Part shown: positions 57,418 through 64,000 of the stretch, in pieces
Layout of the letters: every line of letters begins with the position of its first letter
How positions within the stretch are numbered: position 1 is the first letter of the stretch
Assembly: GCF_026151205.1 (NCBI RefSeq)
Contig: NC_087082.1
Span: forward strand, 5,153,908 to 5,217,907
Reading direction: 5' to 3'
Source of the DNA: Bolinopsis microptera
Lineage: Eukaryota > Ctenophora > Tentaculata > Lobata > Bolinopsidae
Length of the DNA: 64,000 bases
Notes under the pieces: model-generated
Told to the model about the DNA's origin: nothing
The model's input: the letters and a program-made list of their open reading frames with translations, nothing else
Database searches by the model: none
Made by a program: the position numbers and the translations under genes

Positions 57418-59121
57418 CTACTTTTTAATAAAAGGGATAATATTAAGTTCTCCAGGACCATGAGCATAACCACAACTAGAAGCAGACAGATTACAACCTT
57501 GGGGATGATGTTCATAAAACCAACACAGTTTCGACTTCTTTAAAGCTGCGCTGTCATATTTCCTGTTGGGCGTTTTCCGATAGCTGGACTTTTTAGTTTC
57601 CTTTGACCAGTCTCTCAGGGAAACCATACCATTTCTAATGGTAAATAACTGATGGAAATTTCTCAAAACAGTTTGGATACCTCCATTTTGGTCTTTAAGA
57701 GCCTCTTCAAAGTCAATGTTTTGTTTGATAGCAGAAATTATTTCTTTCAGATGAATAGATTTGCCTGCAGACCAAGCGGTTTCTCCTCCCTTAACATCTT
57801 GCAGCAGTAAAGAAGCAGTAAAGTTAACTATTCTAGAGCACAGTGTCTTGTCCAATTTGGAACCGTTCCTGATTTTAATGTCTTTGGATCTTACAACACA
57901 ATTCAAATTACTCTGATTGCCAGAATGCCCCCTGACCACATCAAGGATGAGTTTCTGTTTAATTTTATGATCAGTTTCAGTGTAATATCTTCCTTCGGAT
58001 ACAAAACAAGTTCGTTTAGTAGATGGGATTTTCATTACATCTCGTTGATACTTGAACCCAAAATCAGATATTACTGACTCTACAAAGTTCAAATAACAGT
58101 GGTATGTGGAGAGAGTAGCATTTGTTCTAGAGTACTTGGCAGTAAAATTCCACGTGCAGCAGGGTAAGACAAAGAAATCACAGTTGTATGAAATCATTGA
58201 TGCTACATATGGCAACCAAGGGGTAAGTTCATCTGAATGATTTCCTATTAGCCAGTTGTGATCCGAGATTTCATTCCAGCTCTGAGGGTCAAAAAATTTC
58301 TCACACAATTTACTATTAGAAAACAATGTATACCAAATATTTCTGGATTTAACATCTATACCGATGCCACTAAATTTCTCTTGATTTAAGAGGTAAACAA
58401 GAAGCCCATTTCCACAACCTATATCAACAAATTTAACATAGTCTTGAGCATTATCTGCATATCGAGATTTCCAAAGACAGATAAGATATGATGCTATACC
58501 AATATCTTCATGTATGAATTTACTTGGATCTGTTTGCATGTCCCAAGCATCAAATATGTCTTGGGCATACTTTTCTTTTAGATGATTATATGTCAGATAG
58601 TATTGTTTAGGACACACAGCAGCATTAGGAGGAGTTTTAAATTTAAAATCATCTGCAGTCAACCATTTAACAACTTTTTGGATCTTAAAACTTAAGGAAG
58701 AGTTTTCAGGCTGTTTCTCCCATATCTTGGACCTCATCTTAACCTTGCATAGTCCTTTTTCGTAGCACACATATAAGAAACAATGAATTTCTTTGCTCAC
58801 TGAGTCAAACACTGATACTATAAAATTCGATTCTGTCCTAGCGGCAACAAATTTTTGATGATGACCTTTGCTCAAAAGAACTTCTCCACTGATTATTATT
58901 TCTGGATTGAAGGTGTTTATATCAGAAATTCCAAAGAGTGGACGTTTTAAGAGATCATGAACTAATTCAGGTAGTGCTGGTTCATTTTCCAGTACGCAGT
59001 ACTTTATGTCTTCAAAAATGAGCTGAGGCCTACTGGAGAGTGTATCAAAGACACTTACAAAGTTTTTAACATCCTGCTGTGTAACTTCAAAGTCCTTGTC
59101 CCCAATTGAGTTCATTGTCAT
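57418..59121 (-). CDS. TRMT44: tRNA(Ser) uracil-44 2'-O-methyltransferase
   Basis: One uninterrupted frame of 567 codons. It has the TRMT44/Trm44 order: 'KFIHEDIGIASYLICLW' (201-217), the SAM-binding loop 'FVDIGCGNGLLVYLL' (231-245), the acidic 'GIGIDVKSRNIW' (252-263), 'LIGNHSDELTPWLPYVAS', 'FFVLPCCTWNF' and 'YCHFLNFVES'-type helix (here CYLNFVESVI). A C-terminal CCCH zinc finger follows (C533, C543, C550, H554), as in the animal proteins. It uses S-adenosylmethionine to methylate the ribose of U44 in serine tRNAs in the cytoplasm. It is shorter than the human protein (757) at the N-terminus; the start at ATG 59121 is the first in frame. A frameshifted copy lies at 62238-63940. Confidence 0.93.
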   Translation of the reverse strand: MTMNSIGDKDFEVTQQDVKNFVSVFDTLSSRPQLIFEDIKYCVLENEPALPELVHDLLKRPLFGISDINTFNPEIIISGEVLLSKGHHQKFVAARTESNFIVSVFDSVSKEIHCFLYVCYEKGLCKVKMRSKIWEKQPENSSLSFKIQKVVKWLTADDFKFKTPPNAAVCPKQYYLTYNHLKEKYAQDIFDAWDMQTDPSKFIHEDIGIASYLICLWKSRYADNAQDYVKFVDIGCGNGLLVYLLNQEKFSGIGIDVKSRNIWYTLFSNSKLCEKFFDPQSWNEISDHNWLIGNHSDELTPWLPYVASMISYNCDFFVLPCCTWNFTAKYSRTNATLSTYHCYLNFVESVISDFGFKYQRDVMKIPSTKRTCFVSEGRYYTETDHKIKQKLILDVVRGHSGNQSNLNCVVRSKDIKIRNGSKLDKTLCSRIVNFTASLLLQDVKGGETAWSAGKSIHLKEIISAIKQNIDFEEALKDQNGGIQTVLRNFHQLFTIRNGMVSLRDWSKETKKSSYRKTPNRKYDSAALKKSKLCWFYEHHPQGCNLSASSCGYAHGPGELNIIPFIKK

Positions 59122-60560
59122 GTTGGTAATATACTACACCTGGGCCTGCAAGAGGAAGTTAGAATCAAATTGTAAGCAGTGTGATTTACAATTTATTATT
59201 ATAAAAAAAAAAAATGAAATCTTTCAAATCAAACAATTACATACGATTACACAATGGATTAAATTAAAAAATGCATCCTGAAAGTATAATATGTAGATTT
59301 GCAAACTATTTTTATATGCAAAAGACTTAAAATTTCTGTAATTAAACGACTTGTAATTGTGGATCACCAAAACACAGATATCGAGTGCAGATGCAACTCC
59401 TGTACAAGCATGGGCCCAGCCAAAATTAAAATATACCACCACAAATAACCAAAATAATTACCAATCAAATTAATTATCAATCAGATCATATAATATTTGA
59501 GTTGTGAAAGTGCGATGTTAGCAGTTAGTATAGGTGGAATGGAGACAGTTTAAAAGTTGAATATTATGCATCAGCTACCAAACATTAGGTATGGATCCTC
59601 TTTGATGAGGGAGTGCGCAGAAAAGAAAAGGTACATACACGTTACCTTGTCTACAAATAAAAAGTGAAACTAGCAACGTCAATCAAATGAATATGGTTTG
59701 TTTCATTGATTTACATCTGTCTCCAAAGAGGCATCCGATTCTGAATCAGTGCTCCTCGTCAAACTTTTCTCACACATGTGAGCAGTAAGCTTGGATTTAA
59801 ATTCTGTAACATGGGATCGTTCACATATTATGTAATCACTACATATGGACACGTTCATTTGAGTTTGAGGATATTGGTAAACAAAAATAATAGCGTTTTT
59901 GACGATAGTGGCTTAATTTTGACATCTATTAACCTAGCACGTTCAGAAGTTCTGAACATTAGCCACGTAACCCATACTCCCATATGCACTGTTCAGAAAG
60001 AAAATCTATTGTTGTTAGGCACTATAATGTTTCAAATGTCACATTTTTGTGACTTAGTTAACTGCAGTTGTCTAATTATCATTCCTTGGTCTGAAACATA
60101 GTAGATTAGGTCAATCTAACAATTATGATACAGCATTGGTTAAAGGGCACGGATCGAACGGTTACAAGGCAATATTTAGGTAACTTTGTCACACTCAGAA
60201 TACCATACCTCTATTCTACTGTGAGGTGTCCTCAAAACCCTTTTTACTCATTATTTGATGGTTGATCTACCAAGTATGGAGTACCAATCATAGCCCTAAA
60301 ATATGTTGCTTTGAATAGATAGCTATTACAGGCACTTGGTTATTGGGAAATGAGGTTAATTCTGTCACAATATATGGAATTTAAAATTTTGGGCGAATTA
60401 TTTATATCTGATTTTGGTTTGAAAGGTGGAAAAACTTTACATGATGACAATGTAGTTGATGCAAGTTAAGATCAGTTGATGTTTACATTGTCACAAAAAA
60501 TTATACGAAATCGTAAATAGGTTAAAAACAATGATTATATAATGAAATAGTCTCTTATAA
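59122..60560. other. Upstream of TRMT44; no gene recognised
   Basis: Contains a Harbinger-like MITE end at about 59810-59860 (GGGATCGTTCACATATTATG). The remaining frames look spurious. Confidence 0.5.
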
Positions 60561-60568
60561 TAACTCTT

Positions 60569-61147
60569 ATAATAACTGATGTGACAAAGTAAACATGTCT
60601 TGCCCCTATTTTGAAGATCTATATATTCTATAACTCTTTTAGAATTCAACATTCTTTCAGAAAAAATTGGTAGAATATTGTCCAGAACATCAGAGCTCAA
60701 GTTTAACAATTTTAGGTTAAATTTGTCAAAGTCACTAAAAATGTGACAAAATTAACTTTTCCTGCCCCAACAATTTCAAGATAGTGTGTAAAAATTAGCA
60801 TAGGCTGCCTTATTACCTAAATAAATCAATCCAAACTACAAAAAAATATATGTTAATGTGATGACGATTACCCAACTGTAATAATAACTGATGTGACAAA
60901 GTAAACATGTCTTGCCCCTATTTTGAAGATCTATAACTCTATTAGAATTCAATACTCTTTCAGAAACGATTGGTAGAATATTGTCCAGAACATCAGAGCT
61001 CAAGTTTAGCAATTTTAGGCTAAATTTGTCAAAGTCACTAAAAATGTGACAAAATTAACTTTTCCTGCCCCATCAATTTCAAGATAGTGTGTAAAAATTA
61101 GCATAGGCTGCTTTATTACCTAAATAAATCAATCCAAACTACAAAAG
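60569..61147. repeat. Tandem duplication, about 270 bp, offset about 312 bp
   Basis: 60569-60845 and 60881-61147 share TAACTGATGTGACAAAGTAA, TCCAGAACATCAGAGCTCAA and CAAGATAGTGTGTAAAAATT with few differences. No coding potential. Confidence 0.92.
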
Positions 61148-61209
61148 TACAATGCGTGTTAATTGTATACATTACCCTAAGTTCATATATTGAATGATAT
61201 ATAATTTTC

Positions 61210-61800
61210 TGTGTCACAACACAATTGGTCTTTTCTTTTCATGGTTAGACGCTATTGTACGATCTTTCGCTAAATCGAGTTCTTTCTTTTTTCATCGGGG
61301 ACCCTTTAATAGCTACTCAGAGTTGACCTTCATCTTTTATGGGTAATTACATTGAAGTACTTTCGGCTTTGAGAACATCTTGATACTATTTTTGTACAGA
61401 TTTGGTTTGGCAAAATGACAGCACTTTCTGAGAGTACCGATCATATAGTACTTTGTCCCACATGATCCTGGGAGGAATGACGTAGTATTTTCAGGGTGTC
61501 TAGCCATCATACTCCACGATCTATATGGTGTCAACATTTTCAATCAAAGTGACAATCAGGCTGTAGAGCAGATAGAAGCTGTCCTTGTTTTATCATCGTA
61601 ATATACTTCAGCCGCATTAGAGAGGGGAATCTTCTACCTAGAAGTAATCCGGCTACAGCACATCAGTGCACTTCTCCACAGTAATAGTGCGGACATACTG
61701 CATACCAATTTTGCATAAGATCTTAGAGTTTGTTGGTTTCATGTGAAATTTCCAGCTTACGTGAACTGCGAAATGGCGGCCAATCCACATCGTGTCACAT
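61210..61800 (-). pseudogene. TASP1: Indel-riddled copy of TASP1 exon 1
   Basis: Follows 56320-56960 in order but with a one- or two-base deletion roughly every 10-15 bases, destroying the frame throughout. Sequence between indels remains near-identical. See the finding on a probable assembly duplicate. Confidence 0.9.
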
Positions 61801-62237
61801 AGTGTTATATAGAACCACATTCCATATCATCTGAAATCCTTATGGTTGTTGAGGTAAAATAAATGAAATTAGTATAGCACTTCTTAGTTACTAGAATTTC
61901 AGTTATTGGCTCGTTTATATACAGAAGGTTAACATTTTGAATCATTTCATGAACGTAATCGCAGCAGATCTATTTGGGGCACAAATATCTTAATTCATAT
62001 GGGAGTTATAAACTTTAGTGACCTAAAAGGTCATTTATAAGGAGCTCAATGTTGAATCAGCACAGAATATACACCTTGTTAAAGAATCATTATTAATCTA
62101 ATGCTGTTTAATTCTACAGTAACTTAATAATTTAAAACAAAACATAATGTGAAAACCGAAAACAAAAAGTAAAATCCCATCTATGGAAGAATTATAACAC
62201 CTTCCTAGGGAAATGATATGAACACACTCTTCTATTC

Positions 62238-63940
62238 TACTTTTTTAATAAAAGGGATAATATTAAGTTCTCCAGGACCATGAGCATAACCACAACTAGA
62301 AGCAGACAGATTACAACCTTGGGATGATGTTCATAAAACCAACACGTTTCGACTTCTTTAAAGCTGCGCTGTCATATTTCCTGTTGGGCGTTTTCCGATA
62401 GCTGGACTTTTTAGTTTCCTTTGACCAGTCTCTCAGGGAAACCATACCATTTCTAATGGTAAATAACTGATGGAAATTTCTCAAAAACAGTTTGGATACC
62501 TCCATTTTGGTCTTTAAGAGCCTCTTCAAAGTCAATGTTTTGTTTGATAGCAGAAATTATTTCTTTCAGATGAATAGATTTGCCTGCAGACCAAGCGGTT
62601 TTCTCCTCCCTTAACATCTTGCAGCAGTAAAGAAGCAGTAAAGTTAACTATTCTAGAGCACAGTGTCTTGTCCAATTTGGAACCGTTCCTGATTTTAATG
62701 TCTTTGGATCTTACAACACAATTCAAATTACTCTGATTGCCAGAATGCCCCCTGACCACATCAAGGATGAGTTTCTGTTTAATTTTATGATCAGTTTCAG
62801 TGTAATATCTTCCTTCGGATACAAAACAAGTTCGTTTAGTAGATGGGATTTTCATTACATCTCGTTGATACTTGAACCCAAAATCAGATATTACTGACTC
62901 TACAAAGTCAAATAACAGTGGTATGTGGAGAGAGTAGCGTTTGTTCTAGAGTACTTGGCAGTAAAATTCCACGTGCAGCAGGGTAAGACAAAGAAATCAC
63001 AGTTGTATGAAATCATTGATGCTACATATGGCAACCAAGGGGTAAGTTCATCTGAATGATTTCCTATTAGCCAGTTGTGATCCGAGATTTCATTCCAGCT
63101 CTGAGGGTCAAAAAATTTCTCACACAATTTACTATTAGAAAACAATGTATACCAAATATTTCTGGATTTAACATCTATACCGATGCCACTAAATTTCTCT
63201 TGATTTAGGAGGTAAACAAGAAGCCCATTTCCACAACCTATATCAACAAATTTAACATAGTCTTGAGCATTATCTGCATATCGAGATTTCCAAAGACAGA
63301 TAAGATATGATGCTATACCAATATCTTCATGTATGAATTTACTTGGATCTGTTTGCATGTCCCAAGCATCAAATATGTCTTGGGCATACTTTTCTTTTAG
63401 ATGATTATATGTCAGATAGTATTGTTTAGGACACACAGCAGCATTAGGAGGAGTTTTAAATTTAAAATCATCTGCAGTCAACCATTTAACAACTTTTTGG
63501 ATCTTAAAACTTAAGGAAGAGTTTTCAGGCTGTTTCTCCCATATCTTGGACCTCATCTTAACCTTGCATAGTCCTTTTTCGTAGCACACATATAAGAAAC
63601 AATGAATTTCTTTGCTCACTGAGTCAAACACTGATACTATAAAATTCGATTCTGTCCTAGCGGCAACAAATTTTTGATGATGACCTTTGCTCAAAAGAAC
63701 TTCTCCACTGATTATTATTTCTGGATTGAAGGTGTTTATATCAGAAATTCCAAAGAGTGGACGTTTTAAGAGATCATGAACTAATTCAGGTAGTGCTGGT
63801 TCATTTTCCAGTACACAGTACTTTATGTCTTCAAAAATGAGCTGAGGCCTACTGGAGAGTGTATCAAAGACACTTACAAAGTTTTTAACATCCTGCTGTG
63901 TAACTTCAAAGTCCTTGTCCCCAATTGAGTTCATTGTCAT
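62238..63940 (-). pseudogene. TRMT44: Frameshifted copy of TRMT44
   Basis: Nearly identical to 57418-59121, offset about 4820. The first 340 codons (63940 to about 62910) are intact. Then single-base indels fall at about 62908 (loss in AAAGTTC), 62600 (extra T), 62486 (extra A), 62346 (loss in AACACAG) and 62322 (loss of a G), most in homopolymers. The substitutions seen are very few. It is either a very recent pseudogene or, more likely, an unpolished second allele. Confidence 0.88.
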
Positions 63941-64000
63941 GTTGGTAATATACTACACCTGGGCCTGCAAGAGGAAGTTAGAATCAAATTGTAAGCAGTG

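Noticed and set aside
1..64000. tRNA, rRNA or spliceosomal RNA genes
   Set aside because: I looked for B-box (GGTTCGA) and conserved rRNA words and saw none in a credible context.

Overview
The window is animal nuclear DNA: AT-rich, with GT-AG introns, split genes and dense repeats. Four host genes are clear. They are ribosomal protein L19, the microtubule plus-end protein EB1 (MAPRE), taspase-1 and the tRNA(Ser) Um44 methyltransferase TRMT44. Taspase-1 together with many CR1-like and other non-LTR fragments points to an invertebrate metazoan. A ctenophore, cnidarian or sponge would fit, but the sequence does not settle the phylum.

Layout. 1-2.2 kb: 5' part of a minus-strand TPR-like gene, possibly TEX11/ZIP4. 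2.4-14 kb: a transposon graveyard with two CR1-like tails, a 767-bp mariner-like MITE in several copies, a hAT-like MITE, a GIY-YIG fragment, a tandem duplication and two more non-LTR fragments. 15.1-20.3 kb: RPL19 (+, four coding exons, intron 1 carrying a 1.3-kb DNA transposon). 21.6-28.6 kb: a satellite array built from 173- and 200-bp monomers, folded back on itself and hit by a MITE and a tiny retro-insertion. 28.6-33.5 kb: mostly non-coding with small dispersed elements. 33.6-54.2 kb: EB1 (-), with six coding exons spread over 20.7 kb. Its two 5' introns hold an almost complete non-LTR retrotransposon, a 16-exon transposase-like gene on the opposite strand, two arrays of GCGATAATCGC-type motifs, a TTAA-flanked MITE and several minisatellites. 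55.4-59.1 kb: TASP1 and TRMT44 (-), head to tail. 61.2-64.0 kb: a second, frameshifted copy of the TASP1-TRMT44 segment, probably an unpolished assembly duplicate.

The host genes do not form one pathway. The most interesting points are four. A 44-bp minisatellite has amplified the EB1 start-codon region 14 times. A phase-consistent 822-residue protein with a candidate DDE-type core is nested in an EB1 intron. The satellite is modular, with one 118-bp core joined to either a 55-bp or an 82-bp cap. A 70-80-bp MITE has 8-bp target duplications. Exon joins were deduced by eye from splice sites, reading phase and family knowledge; no search or alignment program was run.
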